Shown here: positions 9,261 to 17,633 of the stretch, piece by piece
Layout: every line of letters starts with the position of its first letter
Numbering within the stretch: position 1 is the first letter of the stretch
Virus record (IMG/VR): IMGVR_UViG_3300003872_000001
Coordinates: 1-64,000 of that record
Strand: one strand, 5' to 3'
Source: a virus
Length of the DNA: 64,000 nucleotides
Program-made: the position numbers and the translations under genes
Notes under the pieces: generated by a model
Databases searched by the model: none
Told to the model about the DNA's origin: nothing
Seen by the model: only the letters and a program-made list of their open reading frames with translations

Positions 9261-9317
9261 TTGGTTGTTTAATCATAATTAAATATATATTGGTTGTTTA
9301 ATCATAATTAAATATAT
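9261..9317 (+). repeat. 28-bp direct repeat, two copies
   Basis: Two exact 28-bp copies (9261-9288 and 9290-9317), beginning TTGGTTGTTTAATC and ending TTAAATATAT, are separated by one base. They lie between the terminator hairpin and the start of the HNH endonuclease gene. They could be a duplication made when that gene arrived, or tandem regulatory sites. Confidence 0.85.
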
Positions 9318-9330
9318 GGAAGGAAATGTA

Positions 9331-10761
9331 ATGAACGATGTTAAAAATATGACAATAGGAGAATCTGTAGGTAAAACTATAGGTAATTTTGATATATTGG
9401 AATCAGTTGGCGGTGGTAAAGTAAGAGCTAAATGTAATTTGTGTGGTAATGAAAATTATACAACTCGTTTCTATAGTATAAAGTCAGGTCATGCTAAAAG
9501 CTGTGGGTGTGTTAAACCAGCTAAATTAAATGTGAATGATCATATAGGTAAGAAATATAATAAACTAACTATACTAGGACCATCTACAGAACGAGATAAG
9601 GACAACAGACCGCTAGTAACAGCTAAATGCGATTGTGGTAATATTAAGAATTTGCGACTATCTGAAATCACTAATGAAAAAGTAAAATCATGTGGTTGTG
9701 GTCATAACAGTACTAATAGTTTAGGCCCTAAAGATGTAATAGGAACTACTATAGGAAATTTTGACATACTAGAAGCAGTTGGTGGCGGTAGAGTAAAAGT
9801 TAAGTGTAATCTATGTGGTAACAAAGAATATGTTACATCACTCTATAAGATACGTTCTGGACATACTAAAAGTTGCGGATGTAAAAAACGTATAGTTAGT
9901 GGTAAACCTTATATCGGTAATACATACAACTGGCTAACTATAATAGATGCCAAAGATGAAAGAGATGAAAATCGCAATCTTCTAGTTACAGCTAAATGTA
10001 AATGCGGTAATGTACGTGATATACCATTGAGTTGGATATTAAGAGGTAAGACTAAATCATGTGGATGTATGGCCAGAAGTAAAGACGGCTATGCGGGAGG
10101 TATACATAAGAGTACATATGATGTATGGCGACAAATGTTAAAAAGATGTATGCAGTCTGGTAAACATGTAACTGATGATCCTAGAATATCATTTGTGAAT
10201 AAAGATGTACCACATGTTCGTTATAATGATTATGGTGCTAGGGGTATAACTGTAGATCCTAAATGGTATGATGTTAAGAAATTTGTAGATTGGTATGAAG
10301 CTAATATTAAAGACGGTGAAACAATGGATAGAATAGATAACGATAAAGGTTACTATTCTGATAATTTAAGATCAGCTACATCTAGTATGCAAAATATGAA
10401 TCAACGTGTTAGGAAAGATAACACATTAGGTTACAAGGGTATAACATATACAGATAGTTCTTATAGATGGGCTATAAAGTTAAATAATAAAACTTACCAA
10501 AGAGAAGGATTTACAACACCTGAGTTAGCATTAGTAGCTAGGAACTTATATATAGTTGAAAACAAGTTACCACATGATATACAAAGTTGTTCATCTTGTA
10601 AAACTATATTGGAATATGATAATAGAATCAATCAGTATGTTTTAGCGGTGATAAAAGATGGTCTTAAACATATAACTATATTTAAGAAAGAAGAGCTTGA
10701 TAATTACAAAAAAGTTCTTGATGGTATGAATAAAATGGAGATTGGTTCTGAGAAAGAATAA
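9331..10761 (+). CDS. Free-standing HNH/AP2 homing-type endonuclease with zinc-ribbon modules
   Basis: A 476-residue protein. The frame is open from 9316, but GGAAGGA six bases before 9331 favours that start. Residues ~1-250 contain four Cys-rich modules in an A-B-A-B pattern (KCNLCGN...KSCGC, then KCDCGN...KSCGC, repeated), likely zinc ribbons that bind DNA. Next is an HNH-type nuclease region with YDVWRQMLKRC, YGARGITVDPKWYD and TMDRIDNDKGYYSDNLR, followed by an AP2-like DNA-binding domain (GYKGITYTDSSYRWAI). This architecture is typical of selfish homing endonucleases in phages. It stands alone between the RNA polymerase and ligase genes and is flanked by a short direct repeat, consistent with insertion. 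It may help mobilise the group I introns found elsewhere. Confidence 0.85.
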   Translation: MNDVKNMTIGESVGKTIGNFDILESVGGGKVRAKCNLCGNENYTTRFYSIKSGHAKSCGCVKPAKLNVNDHIGKKYNKLTILGPSTERDKDNRPLVTAKCDCGNIKNLRLSEITNEKVKSCGCGHNSTNSLGPKDVIGTTIGNFDILEAVGGGRVKVKCNLCGNKEYVTSLYKIRSGHTKSCGCKKRIVSGKPYIGNTYNWLTIIDAKDERDENRNLLVTAKCKCGNVRDIPLSWILRGKTKSCGCMARSKDGYAGGIHKSTYDVWRQMLKRCMQSGKHVTDDPRISFVNKDVPHVRYNDYGARGITVDPKWYDVKKFVDWYEANIKDGETMDRIDNDKGYYSDNLRSATSSMQNMNQRVRKDNTLGYKGITYTDSSYRWAIKLNNKTYQREGFTTPELALVARNLYIVENKLPHDIQSCSSCKTILEYDNRINQYVLAVIKDGLKHITIFKKEELDNYKKVLDGMNKMEIGSEKE

Positions 10762-10762
10762 G

Positions 10763-10780
10763 TATATAATATTGATATAG
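10763..10780 (+). promoter_or_regulatory. Candidate phage promoter before DNA ligase
   Basis: TATATAATATTGATATAG ends 20 nt before the ligase start. It begins just after the stop of the preceding gene and is a close match to six other copies. Confidence 0.58.
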
Positions 10781-10800
10781 AATTAAAGAAAGGAAATGCC

Positions 10801-12753
10801 ATGTCTAAAAAAGACTATTTACAAGCTGTAGAACAACTTAGGAAGTGGGGTTATGCGTATTATGTAAAAGATGAACCTATAGCTTCAGATGATGAGTATG
10901 ATAAACTATATGATAAAGTTAAGATATTTGAGAATCAACATCCTGATGAGGTAGATCCTAAGTCACCTACTTTTAATGTAGGAGGCGTGTCTAAAAGTTT
11001 TAATAGAGCTAGTCATAAGGATCCTATGTGGAGCCAGCTAGATATATTCAATATTGAAGATGCTACTAGGTGGATAACTAAGATAAGGATACAGTATCCG
11101 AATACAAAATTTGTAGCTGAGTTTAAAGGCGATGGATTAAGTTTAAAGTTAACATATAAAGATGGTAAATTAGTGAGAGCTGTAACTAGAGGTGATGGTA
11201 AGATAGGAGATGATGTTACTAATAATGCTATGGTTATAGATAATATACCTAAACGTCTTATGATAGATAATAAGTTGGTGGTGGGTGAAGTAGATGTTAG
11301 CGGTGAGATCATTATGTATAAAAAAGATTTTGATCGTTTGAATGCTAAGCAAGAAAAGCTTGGTATGCCATTATATGCTAATCCTAGAAATGCAGCAGCT
11401 GGTACTTTAAGGAGTTTAGATAGCCGTGTTGTTAGGAATAGGAATTTACATTTTTTAGCATGGGAATTATCTTATGGCGGACCTAATATAAAAAGCGAAT
11501 ATAGTCGTATCATTTGGTTGGGTAATTTAGGATTTACTATTCTTGATACTTATAAATTTGAATCTCCTGAAGATTTTGAAGATATAGCTAAGGATGCATA
11601 TTTTGATAGACCTAATTTAGCATATGGTATAGATGGTTTAGTTATCAAAGTGGATGATGTTACACTGCATAAACAGATTGGTTATACTGCTAAGTACCCT
11701 AAATGGAGCATTGCATATAAATTTCCTGCTGTTGAGAAGACCACTAAGATATTAGATATCATAACACAAGTTGGTAGGTTGGGTACAGTGACCCCTGTAG
11801 CTTTATTAGAGCCAATAGAGATAGATGGTTCTGTGGTCTCTAAAGTTACACTGCATAATTTTAGAGATATTGAAATGAAAGATATTAGAATAGGTGATGA
11901 GGTACTGTTGATAAAAAGTGGTGATATTATACCTAAGATAACTAAAGTCTTTAAAGATAGGAGAACGACTGATATAGTAGTGTATAGACCTCCTACGCAT
12001 TGTGGATGTTGTAATACACAACTTATTAGAGAAGATGTATTCAGGAGATGTCCAAATGAATCATGTCCATGTAGGATAAAAGCTAGTATAACACATTTTG
12101 CAGATAGAGCTCATATGGATATACATGGTTTTGGCGATAGTGTGGTATCAGATTTAGTAGATAAGAATTTTATTAAAACTCCACTAGATATATATAAATT
12201 AACTAAAGAACAACTTATGTCATTAGATGGATTTAGTCATAAGAAAGCTGAAAATTTATTACATGCTATTGAAGCTAGTAAAGGTAAAGAAGAGTATTTA
12301 GTTATAGCATCTATAGGGATACCTAATATTGGTAAGACTGTTATGAAGCAACTAGTTGATAGGTATCCAGAGATGTTATTAGATTTAAGTGCTGATTTGA
12401 TCCTTAGTATTAAGGGTATGGGTGAAACTATAGCTAATAGTTATGTAGTGAATATAAGAAATAAGTATAAAAGTCTTATTGAAGAATTATTGGTAATTAC
12501 ACAAGCTAAGAAATCTATAAAAAAGGAAGGAAAGTTTAAAGATAAAAAGTTCGTTATTACTGGAAAAATGATACCGAATCGAGAAACTGTTAAAAAATAT
12601 ATTGAAGATAACGGAGGAGACGTTAGGAGCAGTGTTAGTAGTGATATAGATTATTTAGTAGTTGGTGAAAAAGCTGGTAGTAAATTAGCAAAAGCTAAAA
12701 AATTAAATATAAATATTATAAAACAAGAACAATTAAACGGAGAAAAAATATGA
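10801..12753 (+). CDS. ligA: NAD-dependent DNA ligase
   Basis: A 650-residue protein close to the usual length of bacterial LigA. The amino-terminal domain has the YYVKDEPIASDDEYDKLY segment that binds NMN. The adenylation motif KGDG has the nucleophilic lysine at residue 109 (EFKGDG). The OB fold, a four-Cys zinc finger (HCGCCNTQL...RRCPNESCPC), helix-hairpin-helix repeats (IHGFGDSVV, SIGIPNIGKT, SIKGMGETIA) and a carboxy-terminal BRCT domain (residues ~575-650, GKFKDKKFVITGKM) are all present. It seals nicks in phage DNA replication and repair using NAD. All domains appear intact. It lies behind its own promoter motif and overlaps the next gene by ATGA. Confidence 0.97.
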   Translation: MSKKDYLQAVEQLRKWGYAYYVKDEPIASDDEYDKLYDKVKIFENQHPDEVDPKSPTFNVGGVSKSFNRASHKDPMWSQLDIFNIEDATRWITKIRIQYPNTKFVAEFKGDGLSLKLTYKDGKLVRAVTRGDGKIGDDVTNNAMVIDNIPKRLMIDNKLVVGEVDVSGEIIMYKKDFDRLNAKQEKLGMPLYANPRNAAAGTLRSLDSRVVRNRNLHFLAWELSYGGPNIKSEYSRIIWLGNLGFTILDTYKFESPEDFEDIAKDAYFDRPNLAYGIDGLVIKVDDVTLHKQIGYTAKYPKWSIAYKFPAVEKTTKILDIITQVGRLGTVTPVALLEPIEIDGSVVSKVTLHNFRDIEMKDIRIGDEVLLIKSGDIIPKITKVFKDRRTTDIVVYRPPTHCGCCNTQLIREDVFRRCPNESCPCRIKASITHFADRAHMDIHGFGDSVVSDLVDKNFIKTPLDIYKLTKEQLMSLDGFSHKKAENLLHAIEASKGKEEYLVIASIGIPNIGKTVMKQLVDRYPEMLLDLSADLILSIKGMGETIANSYVVNIRNKYKSLIEELLVITQAKKSIKKEGKFKDKKFVITGKMIPNRETVKKYIEDNGGDVRSSVSSDIDYLVVGEKAGSKLAKAKKLNINIIKQEQLNGEKI

Positions 12754-12974
12754 CCAGAGAAGAAATAGTTGAAAATTTAAATATTGTAAATGCAGCGATG
12801 AGTGCGTGTTCTGAGCGAATGCAAGCAAAACGACAAGAGATCAGTACACACAGTGGAGAGGATACTAGTCACGAAGAAGAGGAATTAATAGATTTACAAG
12901 AGCAGTTCAATATGATCAGTAATGAATCAGAAAAGTTTTCTAATATGTTAATGGATCTAGATAGAGAGTTATAG
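12750..12974 (+). CDS. Small coiled-coil protein of unknown function
   Basis: A 74-residue acidic protein starting in an ATGA overlap with the ligase stop, so translation is coupled. It is predicted almost entirely helical (Glu, Gln, Met and Leu in heptad-like spacing), with the pattern of a short coiled coil. There is no known family. The stop codon lies inside the stem of the bidirectional hairpin at 12963. Confidence 0.72.
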   Translation: MTREEIVENLNIVNAAMSACSERMQAKRQEISTHSGEDTSHEEEELIDLQEQFNMISNESEKFSNMLMDLDREL

Positions 12975-12992
12975 CATATGCTATAACTCTCT
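12963..12992. terminator. Bidirectional terminator
   Basis: A perfect 13-bp stem (12963-12975 with 12980-12992, loop ATAT) between the convergent ligase operon and the histidine kinase gene. It overlaps the stop codons of both. Neither side has a long T run. Confidence 0.7.
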
Positions 12993-14262
12993 AATCTTCT
13001 ACATAATGCTTAAACTTATCATAACGTATTTTAACTTCAAATATAGTACCTTTTTTTATTTTTGTCCAGATTAATTTATCTGTACCATGGTACTTTTCTA
13101 ATATCATTCTATTGATATACATACCGACTCCGCGTTCATAACTTGATACATCAGTTTTAGTAGTGATGTTGATATTGAATATTTTATTTTTAACATAATC
13201 TGGAATACCGTCACCATTATCTATAATTTGAATATATAGATATTTTTCATCTTTATTAGCTAGTTTAAATTCTAATTTAGTACTATGCGCATCAATACTA
13301 TTTTTAATATGATTAATGATGATATTACTAAAAGAACCATTAGTTAAACCTTCATCGTGATAAATAGAATATTTATTAAATTCATCATCAATGACCAGAT
13401 TACTTATAGAATAGTCATTACTTATTTTAACTATATTAATGCTAGATTGTAATAACATATAAACACTTTTATTACCATTACTATTTTCAATACTTTTAAA
13501 ATCACCTATTGGTCTTACAATACCATATACATTATCTAATGCAGTTTCAGCATCTAGAATATCGTCTTTTATTTCACTTAAGCAAGATTGAGTTTTGCTA
13601 AAACAAGTATTTAAACAAGTCGCATTCATAGATATATCTTTATTTAAGATATACTTCATATCGTCTAATAATGACTTAATAACTAATAACGGACTATTGA
13701 GTTCATGATTAATATTAAGTGCTATATTGGTAATTATATCATGCCTTAAATATTCTTCTTTATTATTAATCGAAGATAGATATCCTTTTCTTTCAATAAT
13801 TAATATATGTTCAATAACTAATGTAGTTACTATGAACATCATAATGAAATATAAAAGACTATATAATAATATATATAGATTGTTTTTAATAATAGGAACA
13901 TAAAAATAATATCCATTTACATCTAGTGGAATGTAAATAACATAATGGTCAATAATATAATGTGGGAATTTCCTATAATGTACACTATTATCATATATAT
14001 TAATTAAGTATCCTTGATCTTTACTACCTTGTTTAAATTTGAACATATATTTTGCACCTACTGAGTAACAATACTTATTCATATCAATTTTTTTATCATA
14101 TGTTAATAGTGTATTCAATGTTAGTTCAGTGGTTTTTTCATTAGCATGGAATACTAAAATTATACTTATAATAAATCCAGTAAGGATAAATAGAATGAGT
14201 AAACTACTATATGTTAATGGAACTTTATATTTACGTATAAGATGTCTATAATAAAGCTTCAT
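12991..14262 (-). CDS. Membrane sensor histidine kinase, phage-encoded
   Basis: A 423-residue protein. Two membrane helices at residues ~19-39 and ~129-153 flank an ~90-residue extracytoplasmic loop that could sense a signal. The cytoplasmic part has a dimerisation/phosphoacceptor helix with the H-box NHELNSPL (His186). It is followed by a GHKL ATPase domain: N-box NHIKNSIDA (317-325), G1 box DNGDGIPD (348-355) and G2 box RGVGMYI (377-383). All catalytic motifs look intact. In the known family, such kinases autophosphorylate the His and pass phosphate to a receiver aspartate. Its start overlaps the end of the receiver gene by 17 nt, which strongly suggests they work as a pair. Complete sensor kinases are rare in phages. 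Confidence 0.9.
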   Translation of the reverse strand: MKLYYRHLIRKYKVPLTYSSLLILFILTGFIISIILVFHANEKTTELTLNTLLTYDKKIDMNKYCYSVGAKYMFKFKQGSKDQGYLINIYDNSVHYRKFPHYIIDHYVIYIPLDVNGYYFYVPIIKNNLYILLYSLLYFIMMFIVTTLVIEHILIIERKGYLSSINNKEEYLRHDIITNIALNINHELNSPLLVIKSLLDDMKYILNKDISMNATCLNTCFSKTQSCLSEIKDDILDAETALDNVYGIVRPIGDFKSIENSNGNKSVYMLLQSSINIVKISNDYSISNLVIDDEFNKYSIYHDEGLTNGSFSNIIINHIKNSIDAHSTKLEFKLANKDEKYLYIQIIDNGDGIPDYVKNKIFNINITTKTDVSSYERGVGMYINRMILEKYHGTDKLIWTKIKKGTIFEVKIRYDKFKHYVED

Positions 14263-14812
14263 AGCGTGTCCCCTTAAAAAGATCTTTTAGTAATCCAATA
14301 TTAGTGCTTATTGGAGTATCTTTATAAACTACATGGTCTATAAGATCATCATCACTTATTTCATTATAGCATTTATAAAGCCCGCTAGCTGTGTCCCTAG
14401 ACAGCACATGCCCGGTGATGAATAGATATATTAAATCATGATTAATCTTATGTAGAATATTAGTCAAAATGATACCATTAAAGCCATGTAAAGAGTTGTC
14501 GCTACTTACATAATTACTACCATAAGTAATATCAGCTATAACAATATCGATACTTAAACCATCATTTATATATAGTTCTTTAACTATATCTATGCCGGCA
14601 GTATTACCACCTGAGTATACTATATTAAAATGTTTATCAACATTGTAGCGGATTATCAATTTTTTAAATAATTTAATTATGGAGTTGTAATCATCCACAA
14701 TCAATATAGTAGGTTTATCTTTATCGTAGTTAGATGGTAACTTTGCAGGAGTTACAGTTTTTAGGAAATCAGGCGATATAACATTCTCAATTATATATTG
14801 TGTATTTTTCAT
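14246..14812 (-). CDS. Receiver-domain response regulator without output domain
   Basis: A 188-residue protein. After an ~33-residue lead it has a receiver domain: strand 1 with the acidic pair ILIVDD (Asp40, Asp41), the phosphoacceptor in IVIADI (Asp94), the conserved Thr in LFITGH (Thr133), and a Lys at 164 (VVYKDTP). These are the residues needed for phosphorylation and switching. No DNA-binding or enzymatic output domain follows. It is therefore like CheY/Spo0F-type proteins, acting by protein contact or as a relay. It lies between the one-TM protein gene (2-nt gap) and the kinase gene (overlap), all read on the minus strand. Confidence 0.87.
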   Translation of the reverse strand: MKNTQYIIENVISPDFLKTVTPAKLPSNYDKDKPTILIVDDYNSIIKLFKKLIIRYNVDKHFNIVYSGGNTAGIDIVKELYINDGLSIDIVIADITYGSNYVSSDNSLHGFNGIILTNILHKINHDLIYLFITGHVLSRDTASGLYKCYNEISDDDLIDHVVYKDTPISTNIGLLKDLFKGTRYEALL

Positions 14813-14814
14813 TA

Positions 14815-15393
14815 TTATCTTTCTCCTTTTCCGGTATGTATATTTAAATTTTTAGCTACAGTAGAAACTGTTTTATCAGTAGCTACTAGTGCGCTATTAT
14901 CTACTTCATGTATAGTAGACAGCACTAATATTAATATCAGTATCCACATGATCGAATTCGAGACTGCACCACTTGGCACGATGTTAGGTAGTAGGGTATC
15001 TTTTATAAAACTTTTACTAGATGCAGTATCAGCATCAGTTGTTTTTTCCGTTTCTATATTAAATGTTTTGATTATACTTTCTACATGTTTAACACTAAGT
15101 AATATATGATCTAATATTTTTATCATTTCACCGTCTTGTATCTTTGTTGTGGTAATCTTCTGTGTTTCCATATTGCTTAATATTAATGTAAGATATTCTA
15201 TTGCATTTTGCATATTGTTATCTTCAAATTCTAAATTATCTAGATTATTTATTAATTTATCGTTTATATTATTTTTAGAATTATCTTCAGTTATAGAATT
15301 GATGGCATGTTTTAGTCTAGTTTTATCTTCAAGTACTTTTTCTATTAGATCTTCTAAAGAATTAATTAATATATGGTTTATATCGTCAGTCAT
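14815..15393 (-). CDS. One-TM helical protein, first gene of the two-component operon
   Basis: A 192-residue protein. Residues ~1-130 are acidic, helical and probably coiled-coil (SLEDLIEKVLEDKTRLKHAIN, NLDNLEFEDNNMQNAIEYL). One membrane helix follows at about residues 147-162 (SNSIMWILILILVLSTI), then a short tail of ~30 residues. No enzyme motif is seen. It is translated just before the receiver and kinase genes, so it may be an accessory membrane partner or signal input. The function is inferred from context only. Confidence 0.72.
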   Translation of the reverse strand: MTDDINHILINSLEDLIEKVLEDKTRLKHAINSITEDNSKNNINDKLINNLDNLEFEDNNMQNAIEYLTLILSNMETQKITTTKIQDGEMIKILDHILLSVKHVESIIKTFNIETEKTTDADTASSKSFIKDTLLPNIVPSGAVSNSIMWILILILVLSTIHEVDNSALVATDKTVSTVAKNLNIHTGKGER

Positions 15394-15460
15394 AGTAGCC
15401 CCTTAAATAAGTTCAGTATCAAGAAAATAGTGACATATAATATATGTATAGATCCCTAAT

Positions 15461-15499
15461 TGACTTTGCGCTAAAGTCAAATATATAATATTAAAATAG
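15461..15499 (+). promoter_or_regulatory. Candidate phage promoter with dyad, before beta' gene
   Basis: TATATAATATTAAAATAG at 15482-15499 is preceded by a perfect 7-bp dyad, TGACTTT and AAAGTCA around GCGCT, at 15461-15479. It lies 68 nt before the RNA polymerase beta' start. Confidence 0.62.
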
Positions 15500-15567
15500 A
15501 AGCGTAGAAAAATCATATATGTTACTATATAATGATGTGACGTGTATACAATAATTAAGGATTTCAA

Positions 15568-17616
15568 ATGAGTACTAAAATACAAGCGATACCAGTAAGA
15601 GAGTTTTTAAAATTAGAACCACAAGAATTATTAAGTGGATTGAAGTCTTCTAAGGTAGTTCTTTTTGAAGATAATGTTATAGCAACTATGAGCGCAAATG
15701 AAGTAGTTGTTAATAGATATTTATGGGAAGTTTACAACTTAATACCAGAATTACCATTAGTGTCTAAATATAATATTACTAACTATTATACAAATGGAAT
15801 CTTTTCTTCTAAGAGTATTAATAAATTATTTGCAGTTATACTAGAAGACATGTTTAAAAAGATACTCATACCGTCTAAGGACACATCTTATAAAAGTCTT
15901 ATTTATAAACAAATGTACATCATTAACAACAGGATATATAATGAAATAGTTTATGCTAACTTGCATTATGCATCAAGTATAAATATATTGGATTTATTAG
16001 ATATACAACTTAATACTAAATTGATTACAGCTATGCAACATGTAGCAGAAGTAGAAACACCTGAGTCTATAGAAGAAACTTATAGAATCTTAGATGAAAT
16101 AATGTATGATGATGAGACTGTACGGAAAAGTACAGTAGCTAGGAGTTATGTATCTGGACAGATAAATACAAATCAAGCTAAACAAGTATTAGCCTCCAGA
16201 GGATTTGTAGCTGAGATAGATGGTAGTATTTTCTCTAAACCTATAGCAGCTTCATATACATTGGGTCTTACTAATATGTATGATGTCGGGGTAGAGTCTA
16301 GACCTGCGTCTAAAGCACTTTTTCTAGCAGATAGGGCTATTCAAGATAGTGAGTATTTTTCTAGAGAATTACAATTAGTTTGTATGGAAGTAGAAAGCAT
16401 CGTGGAAGGAGACTGTGGCAATACGACATTGACTGAATGGAGAGTTAGAAGTGCTGATGAAACAATTTCTGGTAAATCTGATCTTAATAACCTTATAGGT
16501 AAACATTTCTTAGATGAAAATACTAACCAAATGAGTATTATTACGAAAGATATGACAGATCTAATAGGAAAGACAATAAAAATAAGATCAGTTATCCATT
16601 GTAAACATCGTAATAAACATAAAGTTTGTTCTGCTTGTTTTGGAGAATTAACACATAGTCTTTTTAAACATACCAACCTAGGTCATATAGCGGCAGGTAC
16701 ACTAACTCAAAAATTAACTCAATCGATCTTATCTACTAAACACCTAACTGGAAGTGCACACGGTGGTACTATCTCGTTAGATGCAATGGCTGCTAGATTC
16801 TTTGTAGTTAAGAATAAAGATGGTTATGCATTTAAACAGGGAATAATTAATAAAGATGTTAAGGTAAATATGATCATAAATCAAACTGATGTATTTGGGT
16901 TTAAACAGTTAATGTCAGGAACAGATATGACTAAATTAGATCCATCTAGAATATCTAGAATATCTAGTATAGTCTTAAGTATAGAACGTAAAGGTAAGAT
17001 AGAATATTTTCCTATCATTATCAAAGATGGTAATAAATATGGAAGCTTTACGTATAAGTTCTTAGAGTATATTATAAAAACTGGGTATGATGTAGATAAC
17101 CAAGATAGATATGTTATCAATTTAGATAAATGGAAATCTAATGTACCTATATTGAAACTTCCACAGATTGAATTTAGTTTCATAGTTCTAGCTAACAAGA
17201 TTAAATCCATGCTTAAAAGTATGAAGGTTGTTAAAGGTACATATAGTCTAGAGACACAAGAAAGTTTACTACAAAAATTATTCGATACAATCAATAGTAA
17301 ATTAGATATAAATATCGCACTTTTAGAGATTATAGTTTATGCATTTACAATCAGTAGTATAGTTGAAAGAGATTATACTTTAGGTAGATTTTCTGAAGAT
17401 AAACAATTGGCGGGTATCATGGATTGTGTGAGTAATAGAAGCCTAGGCTCAGGCTATGCATATCAACGCGTTCCTAAACAAATCTTAGACCCACACTCAT
17501 TTTCTAAAAGAAAACGATCAGATCATCTACTAGATGTAGTAGTTAAACCAAATGAAACATTATTAGATTACTATGGAGGTCTCACTAATACAGAAATAGT
17601 ACCTAAACATATTTAA
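15568..17616 (+). CDS. RNA polymerase beta' subunit, C-terminal piece
   Basis: A 682-residue protein matching the carboxy-terminal half of bacterial beta'. Near residues 350-400 it has a degenerate zinc-ribbon-like CKHRNKHKVCSACFGEL. This is followed by LGHIAAGTLTQKLTQSI and LSTKHLTGSAHGG, corresponding to the G-x-A-x-G-I-I-A-A-Q-S trigger-loop region and the HTGG motif of beta'. The Mg-binding NADFDGD motif lies in the amino-terminal half of beta' and is not here, so another gene outside the window should supply it. This split is known for phiKZ-type polymerases. A final segment LGSGYAYQRVPKQILDPHSF may mark the protein end. RBS AAGGA precedes the ATG. Confidence 0.88.
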   Translation: MSTKIQAIPVREFLKLEPQELLSGLKSSKVVLFEDNVIATMSANEVVVNRYLWEVYNLIPELPLVSKYNITNYYTNGIFSSKSINKLFAVILEDMFKKILIPSKDTSYKSLIYKQMYIINNRIYNEIVYANLHYASSINILDLLDIQLNTKLITAMQHVAEVETPESIEETYRILDEIMYDDETVRKSTVARSYVSGQINTNQAKQVLASRGFVAEIDGSIFSKPIAASYTLGLTNMYDVGVESRPASKALFLADRAIQDSEYFSRELQLVCMEVESIVEGDCGNTTLTEWRVRSADETISGKSDLNNLIGKHFLDENTNQMSIITKDMTDLIGKTIKIRSVIHCKHRNKHKVCSACFGELTHSLFKHTNLGHIAAGTLTQKLTQSILSTKHLTGSAHGGTISLDAMAARFFVVKNKDGYAFKQGIINKDVKVNMIINQTDVFGFKQLMSGTDMTKLDPSRISRISSIVLSIERKGKIEYFPIIIKDGNKYGSFTYKFLEYIIKTGYDVDNQDRYVINLDKWKSNVPILKLPQIEFSFIVLANKIKSMLKSMKVVKGTYSLETQESLLQKLFDTINSKLDINIALLEIIVYAFTISSIVERDYTLGRFSEDKQLAGIMDCVSNRSLGSGYAYQRVPKQILDPHSFSKRKRSDHLLDVVVKPNETLLDYYGGLTNTEIVPKHI

Positions 17617-17633
17617 AAAATAAGGAGTAAGTT

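Noticed and set aside
9261-9317. CRISPR-like array
   Set aside because: Only two copies separated by a single base, with no spacers; it is a simple tandem repeat.
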